Assembly: GCF_019104765.1 (NCBI RefSeq)
Contig: NZ_JAHRXJ010000010.1
Coordinates: 1-64,000, forward strand
Length of the DNA stretch: 64,000 bases
Source: Synechococcus sp. HK05
GTDB lineage: Bacteria; Cyanobacteriota; Cyanobacteriia; PCC-6307; Cyanobiaceae
Direction of reading: 5' to 3'
Each line of letters begins with the position of its first letter. Position 1 is the first letter of the stretch. A program made the translations under genes and the position numbers. The notes beneath the pieces are model-generated. The model did not search any database, was not told where the DNA came from, and saw only the letters and a program-made list of their open reading frames with translations. Below, in pieces: positions 15,966-24,475 of the stretch.

Positions 15966-16041
15966 GGACTGATTTTGGTCGGCAGCTTGGTATTTCGCCG
16001 GGCATCTCTCGAGGAGATAGATCCATTAAGCCTTGTCCCCA

Positions 16042-17046
16042 ATGAGCCACAACAACAAAGCCCCCCCTAGCGTCAAAGCCTCGGGCTCAAGAGACACCAT
16101 GGCGGACATGTCTTCGAAGGCTGCCACTGATGCACAGGCTTGGCCTCTTGAGGCGTGCTTCAAGGCAAAGCGCGAGCGGATCGAAACAAAAGCAGGGCCG
16201 ATTGAAATTGCCTGCATGGGTGAAGGAGCACCTCTTCTAACCATCCATGGAGGTCCTGGCGGCTGTGACCAGGGCCTGGTGCTTGCCATGCCATTTGTAA
16301 GGGCCAGCTTTCACGTGATTTCGGTCTCGCGCCCGGGCTATCTCGGAACACCGCTTGAAAGCGGCATGAGCTTTAACGATCAAGCCAACCTGCTGGCCTC
16401 TCTGATGGATGCTTTGGGCTTCGACTCCTTGCCCGTTGTGGGCGCTTCTGCAGGAGGGCCTGTGGCCTACCTGCTTGCTCAGCGCCATTCAAAACGCGTA
16501 CAGGCACTCGTGGTCATTGATGGTGTGACCCAGACGTACAGCAAGGAAGAGCAATTATCAGTGTTAGAGGAAGCCATTTTTCTGAGCCAACCTGGGTTGT
16601 GGTTGATGGATTGGATGGGCCGTCACTTCCCAGCCTCTGTCGTTAAGGGGCTTCTAACGACAGAAAGCACACTCAGGGAAGACGCTCTCGCTGAGCGCGT
16701 GCAGGAGGTTGTGCAGGATCCCGAGAAATTGTCATTCGTGCACATGATGATGCGCACCATGACTGAGCAGTTCAAGCAGCGTCAGCAGGGACTCAGGAAT
16801 GACCTCAGCAAACTGGCAGCGATCACGAAGCTTCAACTGGATGCGATTCGCTGCCCAACACTGATCATTCACGGCGATGCTGACGCTGACGTTCCAGCCG
16901 ATGACGCCCAATGGGCTCATCAGCAAATCCAACACTCCAGGCTTCACACCATCCCAGGCGGCTCGCATCTGGCCTTCTGGATTGCACCCGGCGCTGCAGA
17001 AGCCCAAGAGCTGGCCATCTCCTGGATGAGGCAGACCTCGGACTGA
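16042..17046 (+). CDS. Alpha/beta hydrolase
   Basis: A 334-residue serine hydrolase of the alpha/beta fold. An HGGPGG oxyanion motif (TIHGGPGGCDQG), nucleophile elbow GASAGGP, acid residue in IIHGDADADVP and catalytic His in GGSHLAFW are all present in the correct order. HGGPGG is common in prolyl-iminopeptidase-like and lipase-like members; the substrate cannot be told. About 40 polar residues precede the domain. ATG at 16042 is preferred over TTG at 16033. First intact gene to the right of the attachment site. Confidence 0.8.
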   Translation: MSHNNKAPPSVKASGSRDTMADMSSKAATDAQAWPLEACFKAKRERIETKAGPIEIACMGEGAPLLTIHGGPGGCDQGLVLAMPFVRASFHVISVSRPGYLGTPLESGMSFNDQANLLASLMDALGFDSLPVVGASAGGPVAYLLAQRHSKRVQALVVIDGVTQTYSKEEQLSVLEEAIFLSQPGLWLMDWMGRHFPASVVKGLLTTESTLREDALAERVQEVVQDPEKLSFVHMMMRTMTEQFKQRQQGLRNDLSKLAAITKLQLDAIRCPTLIIHGDADADVPADDAQWAHQQIQHSRLHTIPGGSHLAFWIAPGAAEAQELAISWMRQTSD

Positions 17047-17127
17047 GCTGTGGCGGCGCCGGGGAAGATCTCCACGAATCGGCCAAGGACATGCCGTCCC
17101 GGAGGGTCTCAACCAGCGCCGCAGCAG

Positions 17128-17694
17128 CTATACAGCGGCATAAATCTCGCTGATCTTCGTGAAGATTCCATCCCCATCAGGATCCGTGAAGGTGCTGATT
17201 TCACTCCCATAGCGCTCACGCTCGGTCTTGATCAGGCTCATGCCATCAAACGTCCAGGTTTCGTTGGAGTCGATCCGCTCGCTTGTCCAGCGGCTATCAT
17301 CGAACTCCTGAAGGTTGGTTACCCGGCCGTTGACCCAATCAAAGCGATGGGCGTCATCGCGATCCCAGGAGTCGTCGCTTCGGGATGATGCAGCAGGCAG
17401 ACCACCTGCAATCACCGGATCGCTGTTCACATCGGCAGTCAGACTGCTAGATCCAGGCTTGCTCGTGCGACGCCAAATCCCATCACCGTTCGTGTCTTCG
17501 TAGTAGCGGGTTCTGTTGCGCTCCTTGTGCACAAGAAGGTCATCTTGGAGGTAGTAGCGCTCATTGCGGTCGATGTCCTCCCGCTTCCAGCGACCGTCGT
17601 CCCACTCCTTCACCTTCACCACACGAGAACCTCGGGTGCGGATCTTCAGGGCATCATCACGGTCGTCACCGCGATCGCGATCATCACGAGACAT
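17128..17694 (-). CDS. Asp/Arg-rich protein with two EF-hand-like calcium loops
   Basis: A 188-residue soluble protein beginning MSRDDRDRGDDRDD. Two repeats each end in a calcium-loop motif: EDTNGDGIWRR (about residues 66-76) and TDPDGDGIFTK (about 171-181), each preceded by a W-x-x-E-x-I-D-x-N-E segment. The protein is thus an internal duplication. The N-terminus and a SDPVIAGG segment resemble the Asp/His-rich protein at 23578-23922. A CTTCAC-type operator lies 44 bp upstream. Likely calcium- or metal-responsive; no enzyme motif. Confidence 0.65.
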   Translation of the reverse strand: MSRDDRDRGDDRDDALKIRTRGSRVVKVKEWDDGRWKREDIDRNERYYLQDDLLVHKERNRTRYYEDTNGDGIWRRTSKPGSSSLTADVNSDPVIAGGLPAASSRSDDSWDRDDAHRFDWVNGRVTNLQEFDDSRWTSERIDSNETWTFDGMSLIKTERERYGSEISTFTDPDGDGIFTKISEIYAAV

Positions 17695-17737
17695 GAGGGA
17701 ACTCCTGCTTCACGTTCTTAACCGTAAGCAAGCACTT

Positions 17738-17754
17738 GGGGAGAACTCGTGAAG
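17738..17754 (-). promoter_or_regulatory. CTTCAC-type response-regulator box
   Basis: The minus strand reads CTTCAC-GAGTT-CTCCCC, one perfect and one degenerate half-site 11 bp apart, 44 bp upstream of the Asp-rich gene. It matches the boxes at 19728, 21827 and 23520. Confidence 0.45.
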
Positions 17755-17843
17755 CCAAGAGTCGGCCGCCATGCAAATCTATTTGCAAGCATTGGGTGAC
17801 GCCTTGGCAGCATTGGCTTCAGGCGCATCCCACATCTCATCAT

Positions 17844-17860
17844 CTTCACGGCTTTTCCCC
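17844..17860 (+). promoter_or_regulatory. CTTCAC-type half box
   Basis: CTTCAC-GGCTT-TTCCCC, one clear half-site and a weak second one, about 50 bp upstream of the secreted protein gene at 17909. Confidence 0.3.
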
Positions 17861-17908
17861 TGCTGCCTGTCTAAAGCTCAATTTGAAGAGAGCGACCGGT
17901 TCGAAACG

Positions 17909-18160
17909 ATGACCCATCGAGCGCTCATCAGCAGCCTGGGCGGACTCGCCATCGCCGCGTTCACGCTGCCGGCCCCAGCGTCTCCCCATCGTCCTGGCCC
18001 CTGCAGCGGCCGACTCCAGAGCCTGGGATACTCCCGGGTTGAATTGGATACCACCAGCGCCCATGCCTCGGTCTACGAGGCCAGGCGAGCAGGAGACGAG
18101 GTGAAGCTGATGGTGCAGAACGGCAGCTGCATCGTGGAGAAGGTGTGGCTCGACGACTAA
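17909..18160 (+). CDS. Small secreted PepSY-like protein
   Basis: An 83-residue protein with a signal peptide (LISSLGGLAIAAFTLPAPAS) and a short mature domain (LQSLGYSRVELDTTSAHASV, YEARRAGDEVKLMVQNGSC) that resembles a single PepSY-like beta-alpha unit. Two cysteines (in PCSG and NGSCIVEKV) may pair. The ATG at 17909 gives a proper signal peptide; longer upstream frames do not. PepSY proteins often accompany two-component systems and cytochrome b561, both of which are nearby. Confidence 0.55.
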   Translation: MTHRALISSLGGLAIAAFTLPAPASPHRPGPCSGRLQSLGYSRVELDTTSAHASVYEARRAGDEVKLMVQNGSCIVEKVWLDD

Positions 18161-18894
18161 CGCAATGCATCAAGGCAGGCAGACGGGGCAAGGGCTTGCG
18201 CCAAGGCCGTTGGCAGGGCTGTATCCACACTCAAGACGCGATCACCCAGGTGAACCCGTTGGGCGATCACCTGCTCGGCCAACGCCACCTCAAACGGAAC
18301 AAAACCTCCTTCTGGACCGATCATCACCACGGCGGGCACCGGAGGCACGTCAGCCAGGGATCGGGCGCCGCCCATGTGGGCGATCCAGCAGGGTCTGCCG
18401 GCGCAAAGCGGCACCAGCTCGTCTTCCACAAAGGGACGAAATCGCTTGTGAACATGAATCAAGGGTGCCACCGTGTCGCTGGACCGCTCCATCCCAGCCA
18501 ACAGCGCTTCTTCGATCTTGTCTGGCCGTAGCAGCGGGCTTTGCCAATAGCTCTTCTCCACCCGTGCGGTGTTGATCAGGTGCACGTGAGCCACACCGAA
18601 TTCAGCAACCGTGCGCAGAATGCGGCGCAACATCTTCGGCCGAGGCAGGGCTAAAACCACGTCGTAGCGATGCCGTGGCGGCGGCGGTTGATGCAGGTCA
18701 ACCTTGAGCTGCACTGCAGTGGTCGTGATCTCCACCACCACACCCTCACCCCGCAGGCCGCCAATCTGCCCAACTCGAACCCGATCACCCAACTGAACAT
18801 TCAGAAGATGACGAAGATGATCGGCGCGATGATCCTGCAAAAGCACAAGATCGGTGGAGAGCCAATCACGATCACGCAGAAGAACCAGGTTCAT
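18157..18894 (-). CDS. rsmE: 16S rRNA (uracil-1498-N3) methyltransferase
   Basis: A 245-residue SPOUT-class methyltransferase that methylates U1498 of 16S rRNA. The N-terminal PUA-like part contains HLRHLLNVQLGDRVRVGQIG. The catalytic knot contains VLALPRPKMLRRILRTVAEF, then IGPEGGFVPFE and GDRVLSVDTALPTALAQAL, all standard for RsmE. The ATG at 18894 (MNLVLLRD) is preferred over 18915. The 3' end overlaps the upstream small gene by four bases on the opposite strand. Confidence 0.9.
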   Translation of the reverse strand: MNLVLLRDRDWLSTDLVLLQDHRADHLRHLLNVQLGDRVRVGQIGGLRGEGVVVEITTTAVQLKVDLHQPPPPRHRYDVVLALPRPKMLRRILRTVAEFGVAHVHLINTARVEKSYWQSPLLRPDKIEEALLAGMERSSDTVAPLIHVHKRFRPFVEDELVPLCAGRPCWIAHMGGARSLADVPPVPAVVMIGPEGGFVPFEVALAEQVIAQRVHLGDRVLSVDTALPTALAQALAPSACLDALR

Positions 18895-19043
18895 CAAATC
18901 AGCTCTCCTCTCCAAAAGGATACAAAAGCAGCACCCTCAAACAGGGAGGTTGGTGAGCTCAGCCCGAGAAATCGAAATCAACTCTTGAGATTGCGGGCAT
19001 GTCTCCGAGGCACTCGCCATGCTCTGCCGCAGCGGGCAAACCC

Positions 19044-19223
19044 ATGGATCAACAACTGGGGCGCGCCTTCAGCACCGAGCTGGTGAGGCGCGAAATCGAT
19101 GCGATCACCTCGCTTGAGGAAGCCAAACGCGCAGCACACCTGCTGCTCCAACAAATTGAAATCCAACGCCAAGCCATGGATCTGTTGATCCGGATGGACT
19201 GGGACAGCAACGACATCCTCTGA
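19044..19223 (+). CDS. Small helical hypothetical protein
   Basis: A 59-residue, fully helical and charged protein (FSTELVRREIDAITSLEEAK, RAAHLLLQQIEIQRQAMDLL). Such short proteins are common and conserved in picocyanobacteria. The ATG at 19044 gives a compact start. No function can be given. Confidence 0.5.
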   Translation: MDQQLGRAFSTELVRREIDAITSLEEAKRAAHLLLQQIEIQRQAMDLLIRMDWDSNDIL

Positions 19224-19277
19224 CGCCAGCCAACGGCAACCCACAGGCCCCATAGCCTCAAACCACCCATCACAAGC

Positions 19278-19715
19278 GTGACCTCTGTGCAGACCTGGCA
19301 GCTCTGGGCCGCCGCTGCGGCAGTGTTTGCCGCCTTCACCGCCCTGCTCACCAAGCTTGGTGTTCAAGGCATCGAGGCGGGTCTGGCCACATGGGTGCGA
19401 ACCCTGGTTGTTGGCGTTGCCTTCACCCTGGTGCTCGCCAGCAGCGGACAACTGCGCTGGGCTCCGCTGCTGGCGCTGCCCCGCCTGGGCTTATTCACCC
19501 TGGTGCTCTCCGGTGTAGCCACCGGACTCTCCTGGTTCTGCTACAACCGCGCCCTGCAGCTTGGGCCTGTGGCAGCGGTGGCCGCCCTCGACAAGTTGAG
19601 TGTGGTGCTCGTGGCGCTTCTGGCCTGGCTGCTGCTGGCGGAACCGCTGGGGCTTAAAGCCTGGATTGGGGTGGTGTTCATGGCCCTCGGTGCCGCCCTG
19701 GTGGCCTGGGCGTAA
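19278..19715 (+). CDS. Half-size EamA/DMT transporter
   Basis: A 145-residue membrane protein with about five hydrophobic helices and one EamA domain, ending in the typical AEPLGLKAWIGVVFMALGAA. Full DMT proteins carry two such repeats, so this one probably works as a dimer, like other 140-residue EamA proteins. GTG start at 19278. Substrate unknown. Confidence 0.75.
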   Translation: MTSVQTWQLWAAAAAVFAAFTALLTKLGVQGIEAGLATWVRTLVVGVAFTLVLASSGQLRWAPLLALPRLGLFTLVLSGVATGLSWFCYNRALQLGPVAAVAALDKLSVVLVALLAWLLLAEPLGLKAWIGVVFMALGAALVAWA

Positions 19716-19727
19716 CCCCGCCATGGG

Positions 19728-19744
19728 CTTCACGACTTCTTCAC
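19728..19744 (+). promoter_or_regulatory. CTTCAC direct repeat upstream of the response regulator
   Basis: CTTCAC-GACTT-CTTCAC: two perfect half-sites 11 bp apart, 56 bp before the response-regulator ATG. The layout equals a PmrA/OmpR-type box and suggests autoregulation. Confidence 0.6.
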
Positions 19745-19799
19745 AGCCAGGGCCGCACGATGCAGGGAGCATGAAGCCTGCACGGGGCCTGCCTTTGGC

Positions 19800-20483
19800 A
19801 TGAAGGTGTTGATCGTGGAAGACGATCCCGTCATCCGTGACGCGGTGGCTGAACTCCTGCAGCACTGGGGTCTGGTGGCTGAAGCCACGGGCAATGGCCT
19901 GGAAGCGTTGGCGTTGCTGGAAGCCAGCCCGTTTGACCTCGTGCTGCTCGATCTCAACCTGCCAGGCCTCGATGGGCTCGAGGTGTGCCGCCGGCTCAGG
20001 CGCCTCCCGGGCAATCAGCCCCTGGTGCTGATGCTCACGGCTCGCGACAGCCTCGACGACAACGTTCTCGGATTGGACCAGGGCGCTGACGACTATCTGG
20101 TGAAGCCGTTCGAGCCCGCACTGCTCAAGGCGCGCATCCAGGCGCTGCTACGCCGCGCCTCACGCCCGCTGCAAGAGAACTGGTGCTGGGGCGGACTCAC
20201 ACTCAGCCTCGATGGCCGCACCGCCAACTTCGGCAGCCAAGACCTGCGATTAACGCCCAAGGAACACGCGCTGCTCGAGGCACTGCTGAAGGCCGGAGGC
20301 CGAACCTGCTCCAAAGACCAATTGATTGAAGCCGCCTGGGCCTGGGCGGATGTGCCGGGGGATGAAAGCGTGAAAACCCATGTGAAAAACATCCGAGCCA
20401 AACTCAACCAAGCGGGCGCACCAGCCGACCTGATCGAAACTGTCTATGGCGTGGGCTTCCGCCTTAACGCCAGCCACGCGTAA
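19800..20483 (+). CDS. OmpR/PmrA-type response regulator
   Basis: A 227-residue two-component regulator. The receiver domain starts MKVLIVEDDP, has the phospho-acceptor at Asp51 (LLDLNLPG) and Lys in VKPFEPA. The C-terminal winged helix includes LRLTPKEHALLEALLKAGG and HVKNIRAKL, then TVYGVGFRL. The histidine kinase gene follows after 17 bp. CTTCAC direct repeats upstream of this gene and of nearby genes are its probable binding sites. Most similar in organisation to PmrA/QseB regulators. Confidence 0.9.
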   Translation: MKVLIVEDDPVIRDAVAELLQHWGLVAEATGNGLEALALLEASPFDLVLLDLNLPGLDGLEVCRRLRRLPGNQPLVLMLTARDSLDDNVLGLDQGADDYLVKPFEPALLKARIQALLRRASRPLQENWCWGGLTLSLDGRTANFGSQDLRLTPKEHALLEALLKAGGRTCSKDQLIEAAWAWADVPGDESVKTHVKNIRAKLNQAGAPADLIETVYGVGFRLNASHA

Positions 20484-20500
20484 CCAGTCGATCTGCCGCC

Positions 20501-21817
20501 ATGGAGCCCGATCTCAGCCGGATCCGCTGGAAGCTCACCGGGCGATACGTGGTGATCTCCAGCTTTGTGCTGGTGATGTTTGGCATCGCTGTGTTTTTGG
20601 AGGTGAGCCGCGCCCGCACCGCTTTGTTGCGCGAACAGGTGCAGCAGCTGGCCTCCACGGCGGCCTCGCAAATGCCGCTGATCCTGCATGAAATGGAGGA
20701 GTACAACCAGCTGCCCCATCAACAGCTGCTGCGTGAATCAGGCCATACCGCACGCTTGGAATCGCAGGCTTCCACGTTGCAGCACAAGAAGATTGTTCTT
20801 TTCGATAAAGACCGCACGATCCTCAGCCAATTCGGTGCCATGCCTGCCGATCTCAAGGCGCTAGAGGCCTTGGCCCAGCCAGAGGAGCGCCAGTTCATCA
20901 CCGTGCCCAACGGCGTGGCCTATTGGCGGCCGGTGTATTTGCGGGAGAGCACCGCCTCCAACCGTGAGCTGGAGGGCTACGTGTTCACATCAATCTCCAC
21001 AACCCAAACCGACCGTGAGATGTTGCGCCTGCGCAATGGCCTGGTGGTGGGTGGTGCCGTGGGCGCCCTGGCCGCAGCGGTGCTGAGCCAATGGATGGTG
21101 GGCAGTTCACTCAAACCGATTCGCGATCAACTGCGCCGCTTGATGCGCTTCACCAGCGATGCCTCCCATGAACTGCGCCATCCCCTCACCGCCATTCGCG
21201 CGGTGATTGGTGCGGCCCGGGAACGGGGGCAACTGGAGCGTGCTGACCCGGAACTGGCCGACAAAATCGCTCGCATCGACCAGGCCACAGCGGAGATGAG
21301 CAGCCTGGTGGATGATCTACTGCTGCTCACGCGCCTGGATCGCTCCGCACCGGATCAGCAGCACTGGCAGCGCTTTGACATCTGCGATCTCGCGGAGGAT
21401 TTGGTGGCGTTGTACCAGGATCGAGCCACCAGCCAACAGCTCCAGTTGAAGGCGGCCCTACAACGGCCGGCCCTGATTCACGGCAACCCCGACCAGCTCC
21501 GGCGCTTGCTCAGCAATCTGCTGGTGAATGCCATGCAATTCACCCCGCCGGGTAAGGGCGTGGATGTGCGGATCCACCCCCACGGCCATCAGGTGATGGT
21601 GGTGGTGGACGACCAGGGTCCAGGCATTCCCGCCGCGCAACGCCGGCTGGTGTTTGAGCGGTTCTGGCAAGCCGATGCGGCCCGCAGCGGGCCGAACGCA
21701 GGGCTTGGGCTCTCGATTGCCCGCGGGATCGCACGGGTGCATGGGGGCGCAATCGAAGCGAAGACCGCCAGCAGCGGTGGCTGCCGCATGGTGGTGCAAC
21801 TGCCAGCGGCGGCCTGA
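20501..21817 (+). CDS. Sensor histidine kinase
   Basis: A 438-residue membrane kinase and partner of the preceding regulator. A first membrane helix near residues 16-35 (VVISSFVLVMFGIAVFLEVS), a periplasmic sensor of about 140 residues, and a second helix near 180-200 (VGGAVGALAAAVLSQWMVGS) are visible. The H-box is SDASHELRHPLTAIRA, the N-box NLLVNAMQFTPPG, and G-boxes DDQGPGIP and GLGLSIARG. No separate HAMP domain is obvious. The ligand is unknown. Confidence 0.9.
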   Translation: MEPDLSRIRWKLTGRYVVISSFVLVMFGIAVFLEVSRARTALLREQVQQLASTAASQMPLILHEMEEYNQLPHQQLLRESGHTARLESQASTLQHKKIVLFDKDRTILSQFGAMPADLKALEALAQPEERQFITVPNGVAYWRPVYLRESTASNRELEGYVFTSISTTQTDREMLRLRNGLVVGGAVGALAAAVLSQWMVGSSLKPIRDQLRRLMRFTSDASHELRHPLTAIRAVIGAARERGQLERADPELADKIARIDQATAEMSSLVDDLLLLTRLDRSAPDQQHWQRFDICDLAEDLVALYQDRATSQQLQLKAALQRPALIHGNPDQLRRLLSNLLVNAMQFTPPGKGVDVRIHPHGHQVMVVVDDQGPGIPAAQRRLVFERFWQADAARSGPNAGLGLSIARGIARVHGGAIEAKTASSGGCRMVVQLPAAA

Positions 21818-21826
21818 GGATCCAAT

Positions 21827-21854
21827 CTTCACCGCTCCTTCACGAGTTCTTCAC
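21827..21854 (+). promoter_or_regulatory. Triple CTTCAC repeat upstream of the glycosyltransferase
   Basis: Three perfect CTTCAC half-sites at 21827, 21838 and 21849, each 11 bp apart, in the 82 bp between the kinase stop and the glycosyltransferase start. Confidence 0.65.
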
Positions 21855-21899
21855 CCAACCCTGAAAGGGTGAGTTTTTGGGCGCCGCGGCGCCGCCTCC

Positions 21900-23516
21900 A
21901 TGGTGTGGCGTTGGTGGGTTGGTCTGCTCTGGCTTGGGGCAATCCTGCTGTTGTTCAGCCACCTCGGTGATCTCCCCCTGCGGGATTGGGACGAGGCCCT
22001 CGTGGCTCGGGTAGCGCAGGAAATCAGCCTCCGCCCCTTCCCCGCCAACTTGTTGCCCACGCTCTGGGGCGAGCCCTACCTCAACAAGCCGCCCTTACTG
22101 CACACCCTGATCGCCGCAGCCATTGGGCTCTGGCGCAGCGTGGCTGGGGTTGAGGCCGCGGCGGCGGTGCCACCCGAATGGGTGGTGCGGGCGATTCCAG
22201 CTCTGGGCTCCAGCTTGATCGTGCCCTTGCTGGCCCTGGTGCAATGGCGCCTGCGACCGGGGGATCGTCTGGCAGCCGTTTGCAGCGCAGCCATCGCCCT
22301 CACCTTGCTGCCCCTGATGCGTCATGGGCGCCTCGCGATGCTCGATGGCAGCCTGATCAGCGCCGTGGCTCTGCAATGGTGGGCCCTGCTGAGCCTGCCG
22401 CCGGATCCGAAGCCCGCTGACCAGTGCCGCTGGGGGCTGATCGCCGGCGGGGCTGCTTCAGCGATCATGCTGTTGAAAGCCCCCGCCAGCCTGCCGTTGC
22501 TCGCGGGGGCTTGCCTGATGCTGGGCTTGGAGCGGCGCTGGCGGCCTCGGCAATGGCTGCCCTTACTCAGCTGGATCGCCATCGGGCTCCTGCCTGGGAT
22601 CCTTTGGCATGGCTGGCACCTCCTGGCGCGAGGGCCTGAAGGCCTCACCATGTGGGGCAGCCAAGGCCTGGCACGGGTGGTGAGCTCGCTGGAGGGCCAC
22701 AGCGGTGGCTGGCTGGTGCCCGTAACGGAAGTGCTGGAGGGCGGCTGGCCCTGGCTCTCACTCTGGCCGCTGGCCATGGTGGTGGCCCTGCAAGAGCGCG
22801 GCACGCGCTGGGGGTTCTGGAGTATTGGCCTCACCGTGATCACCGCCGCGGCCGTGCTGCCGCTGCGCACCCAGCTGCCCTGGTACAGCCATTTGCTTTG
22901 GCCGTCGTTTGTGATCAGCGTGGGTCCGCTGTTGGCTCAACTGATCCAACGCCACAGCTCCAAGTTGTGGCTCTGCAGGCGCGTGCTGCCATGGGTGCCC
23001 TGGCTCTGGATCGTGGCGGGGGCTGGGTTTCTGGTGGCCCATAGGCAACTGCCGCTGCCCGTTGGGGTGAGCCTGCCCGTGGCATTCGCCCTGCTGCTGG
23101 GGGGAAGCTTGCTGATCAGCAGTCAGCGGCGCTGGCGCCAGTGGGGCGCCGCTGTGCTCGTGGCGCTGCTCTGGTTGGCCTTGTTTGATCTCTTTGCCAG
23201 CCGGATCTGGCTGTGGGAGTTGGCGGAGAGCTGGAGCGTGCCGCCGGTGGCGGCCTGGATGCAGCCACGGCTGGGCGCGGATGGGTCAGCCCCCCTGCTG
23301 CTGCAAGGTGATGAGCGGCCCAGCCTCAACTGGTATCTGGATCGAGAGCTGATCACAGGAGCCAAAGCGCGCCGCCAACTGCGCCACAGCGAGCAGCAGC
23401 AGTGGGTGCTGAGCGATCAGGATCCATCCAGCCCCAAGCTCAGCTGCCGGCTGGAAGAGAAGGCTTCCGAGATCACGCCACAAGGGCCTGATCTCTACAG
23501 CTGCCAGCCACGCTGA
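21900..23516 (+). CDS. ArnT/PMT-like membrane glycosyltransferase
   Basis: A 538-residue polytopic protein of the GT39/GT83 clan, which transfers sugars from polyprenyl phosphates to envelope targets. The diagnostic first loop is clear: LPLRDWDEALVARVAQEI with the catalytic-type Asp-Glu, then GEPYLNKPPLLHTL. About twelve hydrophobic helices follow. A periplasmic-type C-terminal tail of about 90 residues carries two cysteines. ArnT modifies lipid A in enteric bacteria under PmrA control; here a PmrA-like box also precedes the gene. Acceptor and donor are unknown. Confidence 0.75.
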   Translation: MVWRWWVGLLWLGAILLLFSHLGDLPLRDWDEALVARVAQEISLRPFPANLLPTLWGEPYLNKPPLLHTLIAAAIGLWRSVAGVEAAAAVPPEWVVRAIPALGSSLIVPLLALVQWRLRPGDRLAAVCSAAIALTLLPLMRHGRLAMLDGSLISAVALQWWALLSLPPDPKPADQCRWGLIAGGAASAIMLLKAPASLPLLAGACLMLGLERRWRPRQWLPLLSWIAIGLLPGILWHGWHLLARGPEGLTMWGSQGLARVVSSLEGHSGGWLVPVTEVLEGGWPWLSLWPLAMVVALQERGTRWGFWSIGLTVITAAAVLPLRTQLPWYSHLLWPSFVISVGPLLAQLIQRHSSKLWLCRRVLPWVPWLWIVAGAGFLVAHRQLPLPVGVSLPVAFALLLGGSLLISSQRRWRQWGAAVLVALLWLALFDLFASRIWLWELAESWSVPPVAAWMQPRLGADGSAPLLLQGDERPSLNWYLDRELITGAKARRQLRHSEQQQWVLSDQDPSSPKLSCRLEEKASEITPQGPDLYSCQPR

Positions 23517-23519
23517 GGG

Positions 23520-23536
23520 CCTCACGAGTTCCTCAC
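23520..23536 (+). promoter_or_regulatory. CCTCAC direct repeat upstream of the Asp/His-rich gene
   Basis: CCTCAC-GAGTT-CCTCAC, two identical half-sites 11 bp apart, 42 bp before the ATG at 23578. The spacer GAGTT equals that of other boxes of this locus. Confidence 0.55.
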
Positions 23537-23577
23537 GGGAGGCTGCATACGGTGAAAACGTTCTCCGGGATCAGCCC

Positions 23578-23922
23578 ATGTCTCGCGACCACAAACGCAA
23601 TCGGCGTGATCGAGATCACCGCCGCAACCATCGTGACCGCAACCGTGAGCGCAACCACGATTCGCTCACGACAGCTTCAACGGCATTCAGCGACGACCCG
23701 ATCATTTCAGGTGGCGACTCCGGCTACCACGAGAGAGATCATTCCCATGAACGCCACGACGGCGGCCGCGAGGATCATCACGATGACGATGTTCGCAGCG
23801 TTGGCGGCGTTGTGTATCACGACGACGGCGAGCATTCCCTCGGAAGCAGCGATGGGCACGACAGCGATGATCACGATCGCGATCACTTCAGCTTGATGGC
23901 AGCCCCTGATCCCTTGGCTTAA
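23578..23922 (+). CDS. Asp/His/Arg-rich acidic protein
   Basis: A 114-residue, low-complexity hydrophilic protein starting MSRDHKRNRRDRDHRRNHRD, then SDDPIISGGDSGYHERDHS and a strongly Asp/His-rich tail (EDHHDDDV, DGHDSDDHDRDH). It has no signal peptide. The composition suggests binding of divalent metals such as Zn, Ni, Cu or Ca. The start and the SDDPIISGG segment echo the protein at 17128-17694. It is read from the frame that keeps a good ATG; another frame (23552-23896) is Thr/Ile/Ala-rich and less likely. Confidence 0.6.
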   Translation: MSRDHKRNRRDRDHRRNHRDRNRERNHDSLTTASTAFSDDPIISGGDSGYHERDHSHERHDGGREDHHDDDVRSVGGVVYHDDGEHSLGSSDGHDSDDHDRDHFSLMAAPDPLA

Positions 23923-23953
23923 AAGATCACCCTCACCGCGGCCGGCAGGCGAC

Positions 23954-24475
23954 ATGAACCGCCCCATCCCCTACCAACCCTCGCTGCTGCGACTGCTGCA
24001 CGGATGCACCGCCCTGCTCATGCCCCTGGCCTGGCTGAGCGGGCTGGTGGTGTTCGCCAATCACGATGGCCGGTGGTTCAGCCTGCCGGCACTGCCCGGC
24101 GACTGGATTGACATCCACGGCACGGTGGGCGTTTTGCTCTGGCCGGTGGCGCTGCTATTTGCGCTCTATGCCCTGAGTGCTGGGCGGGCACGGCTCCGCC
24201 AACCGGCCAATGCCGCCGCACTGATCGGCCTGCTGCTGGCGATCGGCAGCGGCAAGTTGATGCAGGAAGACTGGCTACGCACAGGCCAACTCGATGCCTT
24301 TCCGTATCACCTGCACCTGCTGGCCTGGCTACTCCTCAGCGGTGCAGTGCTCTGGCATGGGGCAGACGTGCTGCGCCGCGGTGGCTTGCGCTTGGCATGC
24401 TCCATGGCGCAACTGCAGGTGCGCGACAATGACGGCCCACGCAGCTGGCCCAAGCAACTGCTGCGCCGCCGCTGA
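23954..24475 (+). CDS. Cytochrome b561-like membrane protein
   Basis: A 173-residue protein with four predicted helices and conserved histidines placed as in bacterial cytochrome b561: LLRLLHGCTALLMPLAWLSG, IDIHGTVGVLLWPVALLF, and FPYHLHLLAWLLLSGAVLWH. These would bind two b hemes and move electrons across the membrane. C-terminal tail is basic. It follows the Asp/His-rich gene by 31 bp and may share its transcript. Confidence 0.65.
   Translation: MNRPIPYQPSLLRLLHGCTALLMPLAWLSGLVVFANHDGRWFSLPALPGDWIDIHGTVGVLLWPVALLFALYALSAGRARLRQPANAAALIGLLLAIGSGKLMQEDWLRTGQLDAFPYHLHLLAWLLLSGAVLWHGADVLRRGGLRLACSMAQLQVRDNDGPRSWPKQLLRRR

Noticed and set aside
23552-23896. Thr/Ile/Ala-rich frame overlapping the Asp/His-rich gene
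   Set aside because: Low-complexity shadow in another frame; the 23578 frame has a better ATG, a regulatory box at a sensible distance and similarity to 17128-17694.
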